The notes: generated from the letters alone by a model not told the origin. A stretch of DNA of 64,000 nucleotides from Tipula vernalis (GCA_958295665.1 OY282560.1:22031653-22095652); one strand, 5' to 3'; counted from the stretch's first letter, positions 23,680-34,924 are shown. Program-made: numbers and translations.

Positions 23680-23950
23680 TCAATTCGTATAGAAGGTACT
23701 CCACCCTCTTGACATAAAGATTCCAAAAGCTTTTCAGATTAATATTGGTATAGATTTCGAGCCTTCCAGACATCCAAACATCCAGACATCCAGACGTCCA
23801 GACAGACGGACGGATAATTTTTTTTTTTTTTGCTCTTTTAGACTCCGGGACTTTTAAAACGTCGAGAAAAGTGGTTTTGAACCAACCAAATTTTTGGTCA
23901 TTTTTGATAGGATTTCAATACTTTTGTCTTTTTAGACGGAAGTAATTTAC
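23680..23950 (+). repeat. Short element with CAGACATC/(GACA)n core
   Basis: Contains a CCAGACATCCA repeat passing into CAGACAGACGGACGG, then a poly-T tract, then TTTTAGACTCCGGGACTTTT and AAGTGGTTTTGAACC. The layout of microsatellite core, homopolymer and 'GACTCCGGGA' block parallels the (GTCT)n elements at 11.2, 12.6 and 25.6 kb, but the flanking sequence differs. It probably represents a second family of the same type. Confidence 0.5.
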
Positions 23951-24690
23951 ACAATTCGCTAGCAGAAACGAAGGAAATGTTAGCATTTAGAGGAAGGTGG
24001 TAGACGGTACTGGCATACCAGCTTAAAAGTCAAATGGAACTGACTGCACTCATAAAAGAAATTAAGAACTGCATAATATAGATGTAAGCGAAATACTAGT
24101 TTCTTTTACTTGAGCGAAAAATGCTTTCATGCCAAATTGATTACTAGTATTCTAAATCGGGAGAAGAAATCTCAGACAATGTTTCCCTTGGATCTAAACT
24201 CAGATGCGGGAAAAGAAAAAGGGCACTAAATTGAGACCTGAAATATTTACACCATCACAAAATCACTATTGAAGCACCTGTAAGACAATAAACTAACCAA
24301 AACGATCCAAAGTTCCACGATAATGAAAGAACAATCCAAAAATGGCTGTTCTTAAAATATCTGTTAGGAGTGCGAACTGATTTTCACAGCACAAAGCTGA
24401 GGTGCAAACTTTTCTTATACACGCTTCAAAACCATGCTTTACAAATAGTAAATTTTGTTATCAGGTATAGCTTCTTGATGTGATCTTTGGCACTAGTAAA
24501 GCTGACAGGCGATGCATATATCAGTAAGCTTTGGAGTACGACAATATACATGAGGCTAAGATCATTTCCTGATGCGAATATAGCTTTATCGTCAGTAAAA
24601 TGTCAGTCACTTTAAATTTCACTTATAACTTAAAAACTATTACTCACAAATTACTCAAATAAACGTTGTAATGATAACGAGAAAAACTTT
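23951..24690. other. Unassigned A+T-rich DNA
   Basis: Only short frames; no domain, repeat or RNA gene recognised. Confidence 0.5.
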
Positions 24691-24699
24691 ATTATTCCA

Positions 24700-25240
24700 G
24701 TAAAATTAATTCGTACATCAAAAAATTTAAATAATCAAAATAAATGTTCGATATGAGTACCGCCATTCATGATACAACATTTAACTCTCCCTCTAATTGA
24801 ATTACTGTATTACCTATAGCAAGCAGCTTTTATCTGATTTCTAAGGTTCTCCAGATTATTTGGAATAGGTTTTACACAAACTATTGATTTTACATATCAC
24901 CACAGAAAAAGTCTAGATGCTGTTAGTCCGGAGATCTTGCAGGGCATTCTAGTATTTGAACACCTCGACATATAACTGGTACCAAGATAGGTAAATCATC
25001 TTCAAGAAACTTCTATATGATGTACTTCTATATGAAAACTTCTATGTCAAGTCTCGCATGAAGATACACAGTACGAATTAAATTATTATCGGTAATTCCC
25101 ATCCACACATTTAGCGAAAATTTATGCTGGAAGTTATTTTTCTTTATTGCCTGTGGGTTTTCCATACGCCAAATATGACTATTGTGGAAATTCATAATGG
25201 CATCTTTTGAGAAATTTGCATCATAAGTAAAGAACATCTT
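24700..25240 (-). pseudogene. mariner/Tc1-superfamily transposase fragment
   Basis: The minus-strand frame 25237-25028 starts MFFTYDANFSKDAIMNFHNS and continues HIWRMENPQ and KFSLNVWMGITDNNLIRTVY. This matches the 'DEATFxNxGxVNRHNxHYW' and 'SxNVWxGI' blocks of an insect mariner/Tc1-like transposase, with the first Asp/Glu pair decayed. After a deletion of the middle Asp region, LECPARSPD, stop, QHLDFF (about 24950) marks the third catalytic block ('WPARSPDLTPLDFF'). A tail with several stops runs to about 24700. It belongs to a different lineage from the mariner at 18.8 kb. It is inactive. Confidence 0.72.
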
Positions 25241-25623
25241 ACCTATTAACCACCATAATTACGGAGAAGTCGCCCTATCTTTCATAAATATATTAAAACC
25301 TTCGTTATTCAAAGCTGAACTAGGGATATTCGGGTTTAAAAAGGGCTCAGAGAAACAAAGAATCTCGACTGGGACCAAACTTTGCACGTTTAAAGCTGGC
25401 TACATTTAATAATGACCTGTCATAGACTAACATAGATTTTAGAACTATATTGGGATTGTTAAGCGTAAACACGACGTGGGCGTGATTGATGTGCATCCAT
25501 CTCCAAAATGAACGTCGGTAATTGGAAATCTATAACAATAAGAAAAAAAAAATTAAACAAAGGAACAATACTGAACCGAAGAGCCCCAATTTATGACCCA
25601 AAAATCGAATAATTTTTAATAAT

Positions 25624-26136
25624 TTTACTTTCTTTTACTCTAGTAAAATAAAGTATAGTAATCATGAAAATTTTGGACCTTGAGATTTTTAGAGATTTAT
25701 TTGTTTTGAGGTCCCCTGAGTCCGAAAAAGTGGGTTTCGAAATGGTGTCGGTCTGTCTGTCTGTCAGTCTGTCAGTCTGTCTGTGTCCTCTCTACAGCCC
25801 AGATGATTTAACCAATCGAGCTGAAACTTCAGATTTAAGCTTTTTTGATAAATTGGGAGGTCCCAGTGAATTTTACTCCAAATCGGCTAACCGGAAGTGG
25901 CCACTCCCTTGGTCCAGAAAATTTATTTTGCAAATACCTTACAAAGTATAAGGTTTACAAAAAACTACGTAATGCAAAATATTTCCAAAAATTAAAAACA
26001 AATAAAAATAAAAAATAAAAAAATTAAAAAAAAAATTAAAAAATTTAAAAAAAATTAAGAAAAAAATAAAATTTCTCAAAATTCTCTGTTCGTAAAAGAA
26101 AGTCGTGTGTTGGCCACACCTCAATTTTTTTTTTTA
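25624..26136 (+). repeat. (GTCT)n-core short element, copy C
   Basis: Inverted relative to copies A and B. The 95-codon frame at 25664-25951 (MKILDLEIFRDLFVLRSPES, then a run of VCLSVSLSVCL) is the element read through and not a gene. The left end is TTACTTTCTTTTACTCTAG and the right end reads TGTTGGCCACACCTCAA followed by poly-T. This copy stands alone, without the 159/129-bp array. Confidence 0.8.
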
Positions 26137-26194
26137 CGATGAGTAGGTTTAGTTTTGTCTTTATGTCAATATAGTATTTGGAATGGACAGAATT

Positions 26195-26405
26195 TTAGCT
26201 ACTTTCCAGGCCTTTTAATAATAGACCCAAAATTTTTTGGTATCTGATTATGAATATAGTCAACTAGATCTTTAACTTCTGATATAGATGAAGAATCAAA
26301 TGATTTATTACCTTAGTGAACGTTTGCAAAACAATTCGAAAACACTTCCGCTTGCTCTAAATCTGATATTGGATAAATCTGTGGTTTGGATTACGGGTTT
26401 GTGAG
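26195..26405 (-). pseudogene. LINE RT-linker fragment
   Basis: A minus-strand frame reads EQAEVFSNCFANVH, stop, GNKSFDSSSISEVKDLVDYI and HNQIPKNFGSIIKRPG. This resembles the linker between endonuclease and RT in jockey-type LINEs ('DKAEVFAxHFxxVF'). It is short and isolated, so the clade is uncertain. Confidence 0.45.
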
Positions 26406-26954
26406 ATAACATAAGTATTTGCATTTGAACGGAAATCTCTTTAACATACTTGCTAACGATCCATTCAACCATGAATTATTATTGGATAGGTATTACCTAT
26501 GAGTGGGCGTTCCGATGATTTGGTTGAATACACAACTACATGATCCAGAAGAATGTTACGCGGGCTTGAATTATAGATAATCGATTAAAAAGGAGCACAG
26601 AAGGTCAATTGGAACACAAAGCAATAAAATTTGTTCAGTTGCCATTGCCGCATTCAGAAAACATTGTCATTTCGAGAAGACCGAGTCCGACCGAAGAATA
26701 TTTGCCACTATCATTCGCAACCGTTGAAGAATCATCTGGAGTAATGTATCAACAATCAAATTGTTGATCCTACAGGATGCAATCACATCGAAATTTCGCA
26801 AGATCTTTTTGATATCATCGTACGCCGTCTCTATAGTTATCACAACGACAGTCGAATGTCTTAGAGAAGGAAATAAAACAAGTGATCGTTTTAGCACCGG
26901 ATTTTCGTCTGTATGGAGCATGCGATCGTCATTCGCTTATTGCATGAATATCCG

Positions 26955-27772
26955 CGGTTTGTTTTTGGCAATGTAGTTCTTCTTTGCGTTACCAACTCGA
27001 AAAATTTCACTCTGATCGCACTCAGCACCAACACCGAGGAAACGTATTCGTCATTGAAGAACATCTTGGATGCTGTCAAATAGAATGACTATCAATGGAA
27101 AATTTGTGCTGACCTTAAAGTGAAAGCTCTTTTGAGAGGAATGCAAATATAGGATACACCAAAAATATATGCTTTATGTGCTTATGGAACACTCGTTTTG
27201 CTGGTGATCAGTACACCGAACGGAACTGGCCTCTACGAAAACGATTTAGATTGCGATATCACAACATTGTTGAGGTTCGACTCGTGCCAATCGAAAAATT
27301 TTTGCTACCGCCGTTGCATATCAAGCTTGAAATTGTGAAGAATTTCATAACAGCGTTGAATCCGGAAGGGAATGCTCAACGGTTAAGTGGCATGAAAATA
27401 AAAGAAGGTTTGTGTTTAAATCTATTCCAGTATAAGTTTTGATCAATTTAAATTTCATTTCGCCTAATTTTTTTATTACAGGAATTCTTAGTGGACCTGA
27501 TATTTGACGTTTGATGAAAGACGCACCATTTGAAAATGCTCTCAGTGACACAGAAATCGTGGCATGGTATTGCGTTAAAGTAGTTATTGAGAATCTGCTC
27601 GCGATTCATCATGTTACGCGATTTATGTTCAAAATGTCATTAAAGATTCATTCCTTACATCCACATGTGAAAAAACTAGCTGAACAATCACCAGCCGAAA
27701 GTATTTCCCAATTAAGTGCTTCTAACGTTTTCTTGACCGGTTTTGCTTTGTATGATGGTGCATTATCTTGAA
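26955..27772 (+). pseudogene. Intron-bearing transposase-like gene of an unnamed arthropod family, C-terminal part
   Basis: Nearly continuous translation: TNTEETYSSLKNILDAVK, stop, NDYQWKICADLKVKALLRGM, then after a 1-bp shift YTKNICFMCLWNTRF, QYTERNWPLRKRF, EKFLLPPLHIKLEIVKNFIT, GMKIKEG. After a spliced intron it continues ILSGPDI, stop, RLMKDAPFENALSDTEIVAW and MSLKIHSLHPHV. From memory, the order 'ICGDLKV', 'YxKxxCFxCLWDSR', 'LPPLHIKLGLMKNFVKA', 'MSxKxHFLxSHL' belongs to an uncharacterised protein family common in arthropod genomes and probably transposon-derived. I cannot name its superfamily. The two stops and the frameshift make this copy a pseudogene. An upstream N-terminal part was not recognised between 26410 and 26950. 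Confidence 0.7.
27408..27481 (+). other. Putative 74-nt spliceosomal intron in the transposase-like pseudogene
   Basis: The exon ends ...AAAGAAG and the intron starts GTTTGTG. It is A+T-rich, has a pyrimidine-rich stretch and ends TTTTTATTACAG before GAATTCTTAG. Removing it joins KIKEG to ILSGPDI in frame, as the family reads. The retained GT-AG signals and in-frame phase are the evidence; no transcript was available. Confidence 0.6.
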
Positions 27773-27897
27773 GCAAAACCCCTATATGTTGCCATTTGTA
27801 ATATTCTGGTCGTTTTTCGTATTGCGTATAGTATTTACGATAGTCGAACTTTTGGCTAAATCAAATTATTTTTTTTTCGAATGTCCTTTGTACGCAG

Positions 27898-28077
27898 TTG
27901 ACGTAAAAATTATCAAATGGCCGGTCCCTGGTGTCAATCATATAAATAACAAACAAAACTTTCATCAAATGTTGAACTATTTTCCGCCGACGAAATTTGT
28001 TCCACAAAACTCAAAAGTCCCAAAGTCAAATTGATGACCGACCACAGCGACCGGTCATTTGATAATTTTTACATCAA
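27898..28077. mobile_element. Short inverted-repeat (MITE-like) element
   Basis: TTGACGTAAAAATTATCAAA followed by TGGCCGGTCCCTG (left) pairs with ACCGGTCATTTGATAATTTT followed by TACATCAA (right), an inverted repeat of about 40 bp around a centre of about 90 bp. The centre resembles the arm repeat of the Helitron-like element (ATAAATAACA, then AAACTCAAAAGTCC). No target duplication was evident. A (GATT)n tract follows at 28094-28118. Confidence 0.55.
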
Positions 28078-28159
28078 GTGCTTACTACGAGCATTGATTG
28101 ATTGATTGATTGATTATGAGTGGACGGCCAAGCAATATAGCAGGATCTCCCGGACTCCC

Positions 28160-28600
28160 GGGCTCACACCGTACACCCGTACACATATAACAAATTCGAA
28201 GGATTGCCCTATTACCCTGCAAAATCAATCCTGCAAAGTAAGTAAAATAATAAAACAATGAAAGGAAAAAATATCAGTAAAATTGACGTTTGTATGTGAA
28301 AACTGCAACCTAAACTTCATTAAAGCTATTAATTTAATTAATTAAGATCAATACATATACATAGCATCACGATTTGCCTTTACATAATTCCACGTTGTTC
28401 ACATTCGTTTAATCAAAATTTGGCATGCATAAATAAATACGTCATTATGTGTTGCAAACCAAATCTCTACTCAACCCAATATTAATATTTCCAAATTAGT
28501 ATTTATTTATATAATTTAGTTAATTTTTAAACTTATAATATTAAAAAAATTAATTAAATATAATTTAATGTAGTTACTACTATGAATCAAGCTTCTAGAA
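28160..28600 (+). repeat. Old tandem duplication, copy 1
   Basis: Shares with 28870-29275, in the same order: TTACCCTGC, AAGTAAGTAAAATAATAAA, ATGAAAGGAAAA, TGACGTTTGT, ACCTAAACTTCA, TTTACATAATTCCACGTTG, CGTTTAATC, AATACGTCA, TATGTGTTG and TTTCCAAATTAG. The offset is about 690 bp and identity is roughly 75-80% by eye. No coding capacity. Confidence 0.8.
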
Positions 28601-28869
28601 TACATTTGTATCGATTGTACATAAAATAAAACACAACAACACATTCAGGAATGCGTAAAAATAAATGCATATATGAAATTAACTATGACATAAATCAAAT
28701 TAAGTTAAAACAATTTTAGTACGATCCAATTATTAGAATTTAGTAATTAAAATTCCATGTACAACCGCACAAAAATAAAATCATGCACTTAATCAAGAAA
28801 TCAAGAATTTGATTTCTTTATCTATAAATAAATATAAATATATCCATAAAACTTTAACTCCGTTTAAGG

Positions 28870-29275
28870 ACATATTACCCTGCCAAATCATGCATACAAA
28901 GTAAGTAAAATAATAAATCAATTAAAGGAAAATGAAACGTTATTTTGTGCCATATAAGTAACCATGACGTTTGTGTGTGCAAACTGCGACCTAAACTTCA
29001 ATAAATTCCATTAAGTTAAAATTAAATTCAAAACATTTAGCCTTTCGAAATGTTTTTACATAATTCCACGTTGATCACACTCGTTTAATCGAAATTTTGC
29101 ACACATAAATGAATACGTCAATATGTGTTGAAAACCAAATCTCAGCTCACCTCAAATCAACATTTCCAAATTAGCATTTTATTTATATAGTTTAGTTAAG
29201 TTATAATTTTATAATACTAATTAAATTAATTTAAATCAAATTGATGCAGTTTGTAATACCCTGTGAAAAAAAATT
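28870..29275 (+). repeat. Old tandem duplication, copy 2
   Basis: Second copy of the block at 28160-28600, with indels concentrated in the A+T-rich central and 3' parts. Confidence 0.8.
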
Positions 29276-29479
29276 AATCATACCTAAATAAACTATTTTA
29301 TATGGATAGTATAAGGCGGTTTTCAATTCGACTCAAACTTATTCGATTATACAAAGTATCAGAAAAATATCAAGTGCATACTACCAGCATTCGGGAAAAA
29401 TCCTTTGGCTTTGGGACTTTTGATTTTTGTTGAATAAATTTAGTCACTTCCATCATTTGTTCAACGTTACCAAAATCAC

Positions 29480-31395
29480 CTAAATGTATACTTTTTAGTT
29501 TATCCACAGTACTACATTTTTTTTGCTTCCTCAGAACTTCACTTCGATAAAAGCTTGGGTTTGTTACGTGTTTATTTATTTTATAATAAGTTTCAAATTA
29601 ATTTGTTTATATTGTGTTACATAAGACTTGTTACTTTATTTATAAATAAAACCAAATTTATCTTCGTTTTATTAGTTAACAATTATTGCAATGATTATTT
29701 TGTATTGTTTGAAAATTTTTTTATTTCAGTGTTGAGTTCTTTTCACGATTTTGAGAGTTTTAAATTTATTATTAATGATTATAAGTAAATAGGAATTTGC
29801 AAAGACTAAACCGACCTTATACAATTTCATTAATCATTTTACAAAAAGTTACTTTTCTACTGACTTTCGCAAAAGAATATTAACACTTTCTCATTACTGT
29901 TAGACACACCAAAACGGATATCCTCCACAAAATAAACCAAAACGAAACATCTAAAGAATTATTGTCATATAATGTCTTTCCGCCACACCAAATATAATTA
30001 GTAGACCACTTAAATGTTTGGTTCCCACACTGGGTCTTGTACTCTTTGCAATCAAAACATAATTAATCTTTTGACCACCTCGAGAAATTAAATGTAGGTT
30101 ACATATAAGTAAAGTTGTACATGAAAAAAATATTTAAATTTACCGTTTTTCATCTTTATTCCGATCGAAACCGTCTGTCATGTGTAATTACCAAATTTAA
30201 ATATGTATGTATATATGTATATATATAGCCCCACAGAATAAAAATCAAAAATTTATTGCGCGTATCACTTTCATATTTAACGTGTCTGATTTAATCGAAA
30301 TTAAATTATATTTTTAAAATTTCATCTCATTATTAATTGCACACGACTTAAGACATAAAATCATATAACATATACCTACATACATACAGTTTGCCATATT
30401 CTCGATTCCGTAATCGTCGTTCAATATACACTGTCTGTGGAGTATTTTCTCCCAGAACCCAAATTAAATTCAATGCGCGTAATCGCATATAATTAAAACG
30501 TATATCGAAACGCAAAACGTATAATCATATCTCGCATTATGTACAGTTTTACCAATTTAATATTAATGTATTAATAAACTAAAAAAAAAATATTTTATGC
30601 TTTTAAAAATAAGAAGCATAATATCTTATTAAAATACGATTACAAATTTGTATTGTGCAGTAATTCGTATAAACCAGAGAGAAATTTTTTTGGTTTTTTT
30701 TGGCAATGAGAAACGACTTCAAAATCGCGTTTTTTCATTTTTTTTTGTTTTAAATAATAAATTTACCGCCCCAGAAAACCATATAAAAATTAAATTATTG
30801 ATTAAAATTCATTGATTAAAATAATAATTTATAACAAAACGAGAACAAAAAATAATTTCCAAGAAAATTAAGATAAAAAATAAAATTGAAAATGACGAAA
30901 AATTGCGCTGTTTTTGGTGGTATCAAGCATATACTAAAAACCGATTAAGCCTTCTTGCGCCCAACAACAGCAACATTATTTGTACTCTCGGTATATAAGA
31001 AGGAAATCGCCAAAAATATTATTGTGCGTTCTTCCATACTCCACAAAGTTGTTAAAATGATGTTAAATTTATTGCGTTGAATTAATAATTTGATTGGAGA
31101 TGCAATTTTACATTTTTTTCCCCCTCCGTCCGCCGCGATTATAAATTGAGTTTCTTAATTTGTGTGTCACTGAAATTATTTTTTTTTTTGAATCTGCAAT
31201 TTTGTATGCCCTCGTACATATTTTTGCATATAATTTATAATTTGGATGAGGATTTCCAATTAAAAAAATTTGTTGTAGATGGTTTTGAAATTTGAATATC
31301 TTAAACAGCACCGCAAAAAGACTAACTGTGGGCTCACAAACTAAATTTCTATCCGTACATACGGACGATCAGATAAAATTTGGGTATATGCACAC
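29480..31395. other. A+T-rich DNA without recognisable gene
   Basis: Frames are short and composed mainly of I, F, L, N and K. Poly-T/A runs occur near 30580, 30690, 30740 and 31180. A short TATA-rich stretch is at 30200-30225. No RNA gene, TE domain or clear repeat was seen. Confidence 0.55.
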
Positions 31396-31399
31396 CACT

Positions 31400-31557
31400 T
31401 ATTGGGGCACAATCTAAATTATGTGCTATGATTTAGCAAGACTGCGTGTTCAATTTCCCCAAGATGAAAGACGTGGACTGTATCATGGATTTCTTGGACC
31501 GAAAACTCTATTTTTTACTATTCACCGTAAGACTTTTTATTTTATTCTTTTTGTTCA
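31400..31557 (-). repeat. BEL-A 156-bp LTR, left copy
   Basis: Matches 39411-39566 almost throughout. Shared blocks include TTGGGGCACAA, ATTATGTGCTATGATTTAGC, TTCCCCAAGATGAA and CGTAAGACTTTTTATTTT, and the end TTTTTGTTCA. On the minus strand it starts TGAACAAAAAG, carries AATAAA near the start, and ends near GCCCCAA. It abuts a truncated BEL integrase. The left terminal TG..CA base is altered (TA). Confidence 0.75.
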
Positions 31558-31564
31558 GCTGTGG

Positions 31565-34117
31565 TTAGGTTATTGAGTAGGGTAGGTTTTTGCTCTCGTC
31601 TGTCTTTCGAACTAGCTGTCTCCAACCCAGAATCCAATATTTATGACGCAATGTTGCTATCTCCAGTGTTTGTCCTGCATGTAGATATCGTAAGCGATGT
31701 TCCCTTACAATACACTCGGTTAGATCGTCTCTTGCTGGTAGTATTATTGGATGTTTTACACTGTAAGTAATTGCTGCATTGGTGATTCTGCCTCCAACTC
31801 ATAACAGACCCGATTCATCGAGAAAATGGTTGAGATATTTCAGCTTACTTGATGCCGGCAGCTCCCTTTTGGAATTTATTAAAGTGCTTTAACTGGATGT
31901 GCTTGAAGATGAAAACTTGCGCTTTTTGTAATTCAAGCCTGGAAGAATATGGTGATTCTGAATGCTTAGAAGCTCGCTTCAATGTTAAATTAACAAAACG
32001 GAATACGTGAGCCCAAATTCGAATTAGTTTACTAAAGCTGGATGTTTTGTTTATTTGGTCATCTAATATATTGGGTTGAGGAATTTGGACGTTCAATGAT
32101 TGTCCTCGCATTTCTTGTGGTATGTTCAGGTTATTCACTTGATTTAATGGCCAATGCTCACGGTTCGTTAGCCAGTTCGGACTATTCCACCATAAGCTGA
32201 AACTTTGCAGCTTCTCAGGGTCAACTCCTCTCGATGCACAGTCCGCCGGGTTATCGTTAGAATCCACATGCCTCCATTGCGATTTACTCATGCTACTGAG
32301 AATTTCACCGGTTCTGTTTCCAACAAACGTATTCCATTTTGTAGGATGAGCGGACACCTAATTTAGTACGATGGTGGAATCAGTCCAAGCCGAGGTCTCA
32401 ACTACTTCGAGTTTCAATGCTTGCTTTACTATTATGATCAGTCTGTCAAATAGTAACGCTCCGCACAATTCCAAGCGAGGAATAGAGATTTGCGTAACAG
32501 GGGCTACCTTTGTTTTTGCCGATAATAGTTTCACTACAGAATCTCCATCTGGTTTTATTATTTGACCATAAACTACGGCTGCATAAGCATACTTAGAAGC
32601 ATCACAAAACCCGTGCAACGCAATTTTACAATTTAATTTTACACCTAAATGTCTCGATTTCGATTTCTTCTATTTTTGTTAAATTTCCTCGTAGAGTTAA
32701 CCATTCATTCGTTAAATCTTGTGGAATTTGGTTGTCCCATTCTTAATTTCTTGCCCACAAGAATTGGAAAAATATTTTGAACCTTACTGCTATTGGGGCA
32801 AGCCATCCCAATGGATCGAATAAACGACTAGCTTCCGACAGAATACCCCGTTTGGTCATGATAGGGTATTCATTTAGGTTTACTATACTCTAAAAGAGAC
32901 TTTTGCTGGGTTCCAGTGCAGGCCTAATACTTTAATTGAATTGTTTTCTTCGATTTCTAGTAAATCCGTTCCTTGCCTGTGTTTTTGCCTAACATCTGGT
33001 GAACAATTCAATAATTTTTGATCGTTGGATAACTATTTTCTTAGATGGAAACCGAAACTTGAGAGTATGGTACTAATTTCTTCCTTTAATTTAATGGCTT
33101 CATCTATCGAGTTGGCTCCTGTCATTAAGTCATCTACATATATATTATTTTTGATTTGGTGTACTGCAGTCGGGAACATTTTTGCGAATTTTACTGTAGT
33201 TTCGTTCAGAGCACGGGTAGCTAAATTTGTGGCGCTTGCTGTGCCACACGTGACGGTTTGCAACTTATACGTTTCAAAAGGGATGTCTGGTGATTCTCTC
33301 CACAATATTCTTTGGTACCTCGTATCTTGTTCTGCGACTAAAACCTGACGAAACATTTTTTCAACGTCGGCCGTAAATGTAGATTCCAAAGCGGGACATA
33401 ATTTCGTATAATGTTGATTGAACCGGAGCTCCTACTGCGAAGCAGTCATTTAAAGAAATCCCATTAGTGGTCTTAGCGGAACCGTCAAACACGACTCTCA
33501 ATTTGGTTATAGTACTGGAATTCTTTGTAACTGCGTGATGTGGAAGATAATATCCATTACATTCCAGTTTATTTTCGTTGACTGGTTTCATGTGTCCCAG
33601 ATTGATATACTCGAGCATGAACTTCTTATACATGGTTGCAAACTCGTGATCTTTCCTCCAACCTTTTCTCCACTGCTTTTAAAAGGAAGACATACCTTGA
33701 ATCGACCAAACGAATTTACTACTGTATTATCCTTGAAATGATGTTCGCTGAAACTTTCTTCGTCAGATAATTTGGGTACTGTGTTGTCAACTGTTTCAAT
33801 TCCCCAGAATCTTCTCAGCAGTTCCTCCAGGTTATCTTGTGGGTTGTTTAAAGAAACAGTGAGTTTTCGCTCGACTGACCTTCATTTGCTTTCCCGGCGA
33901 CGATCCAGCCTAGAACGGTTTTTTGCATGGTGAATTTGTTATTTGTGGTGATCTTTCCTTCAGCTAACGAATTGAAAAATGTATCTGCTCCAATGATCAT
34001 GTCGATGTTTTTTCCACAATGGAAATGTGGATCTGCTAGCTCATACTGCTTGAAGAATTCAATATTGATTGATCGGGTGATTGGTTGTTGCTTCGCGGTT
34101 AAATTCCATTTGACATA
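31565..34117 (-). pseudogene. BEL/Pao pol (protease to integrase), element A
   Basis: Minus strand. The protease/DUF1758 end gives CGKNIDMIIGADTFFNSLAE and QKTVLGWIVAGK (about 34020-33900). RT gives YYLPHHAVTKNSS, KLRVVFDGSAKTTNGISLND (33590-33430), the intact catalytic NNIYVDDLMTGANS (about 33150) and the thumb IKVLGLHWNPAK. RNase H gives LHGFCDASKYAYAAVVYGQ and SIPRLELCGAL (32620-32450). The post-RNase H part reads WRHVDSNDNPADCASRGV and SLWWNSPNWL (32280-32150). The integrase start is VGGRITNAAITYSVKHPIIL (about 31780). Frames are broken at least four times. The integrase ends near 31600 against the LTR-like repeat, and the protease start is cut at 34117 by a nested BEL tail. Confidence 0.9.
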
Positions 34118-34394
34118 TGTAATGTCAAAATGGTAGTCAAATTCTACTATTTAATTTATATTATATAGCAGAATTGTAATACAATTATAATGTTTAATTT
34201 GCTGAGCAGTGTCGAAAATTATAAACATCGATGCGATATCTGTGATGAATACATCATGTTCCGTCGATGGTTGTTACAATTAATTATTGGTCTTTAAGGT
34301 TTAGTTTAACAAATTTTACAAATACAGAATTATATAAAAATGATTATATAATTTTATGTTTTCAGCTTTGACATTATTTTAGTACCGAACATAC
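34118..34394 (-). repeat. Candidate 277-bp LTR of a nested BEL element
   Basis: On the minus strand it begins TGTTCGGTACTAAAATAATG directly after the BEL stop region and a GAGCGGCGGTA stretch, and ends TTTTGACATTACA. The element-A protease frame resumes immediately beyond. A TG...CA sequence fits an LTR, but no second copy was found in the window, so the ends are inferred. Confidence 0.45.
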
Positions 34395-34920
34395 CGCCGC
34401 TCTTGAACCAATCGGTTCAATAGATATCTGACCGCTTGATGGAGCTTCTTTGGCCTGACTTGATGAATCGTTGGCGGCTGGCAGGATGCATAATTTGTTT
34501 ACCGGTCGTTTCATTTCGCCGAACTTCGATTTCAGAGTAACATAACCTTGACTATTCCGTCAGATCCGGGATGAGTTTTGATAATCCTTGCCAATAGCCA
34601 TTGATTTGATGGTAAATTGTCATCTTTTACGATGACGATGTCGTTGATGTCGATATTTGAACGATTTTTATTTTGTCATTTGTGTTTTTCTTGGGGAGTG
34701 GGACGGGGTGAGCGCGTCCATGTCATCGACGATAGTACACGTAGTGGACGTGAGTCGAGGATACTCCCGATCTCGGCAAGTAGTGTCATCATTTCTTCCA
34801 TTGCTAGAATTGAGTCTCCTATCACTCACTTCAAGTGGAATTTTGTAGACTTGATTGTCGTTTCCCGGATTTCTCCGAAATTAGGTGCCCTATGCCATTG
34901 GAATTCTTATGAGTAATCTT
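34394..34920 (-). pseudogene. BEL/Pao integrase end and DUF5641 domain, nested fragment
   Basis: Minus strand: LLAEIGSILDSRPL (about 34790), the integrase end, then DIVIVKDDNLPSNQWLLARI and IKTHPGSDGIVRVMLL (34640-34540). In the next frame SKFGEMKRPVNKLCILPAAN leads to the stop before the candidate LTR. This is the DUF5641 domain that ends BEL polyproteins ('GDLVLVKDDNxPPxxWxLGRI ... PGxDGxVRV ... RPIxKLCxLP'). It lies upstream of the element-A protease on the same strand, which is the wrong order for one element. It therefore represents a second, nested or rearranged BEL copy. Confidence 0.82.
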
Positions 34921-34924
34921 TGTT

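Noticed and set aside
25664..25951. 95-codon open frame with a VCLSVSLSVCL run
   Set aside because: It is a read-through of the (GTCT)n element, copies of which occur at 11.2 and 12.6 kb; the repeated residues come from the microsatellite.
29555..29788. 77-codon frame resembling a membrane protein
   Set aside because: F, L, I and N richness is what A+T-rich DNA gives by chance; there is no start context or homology.
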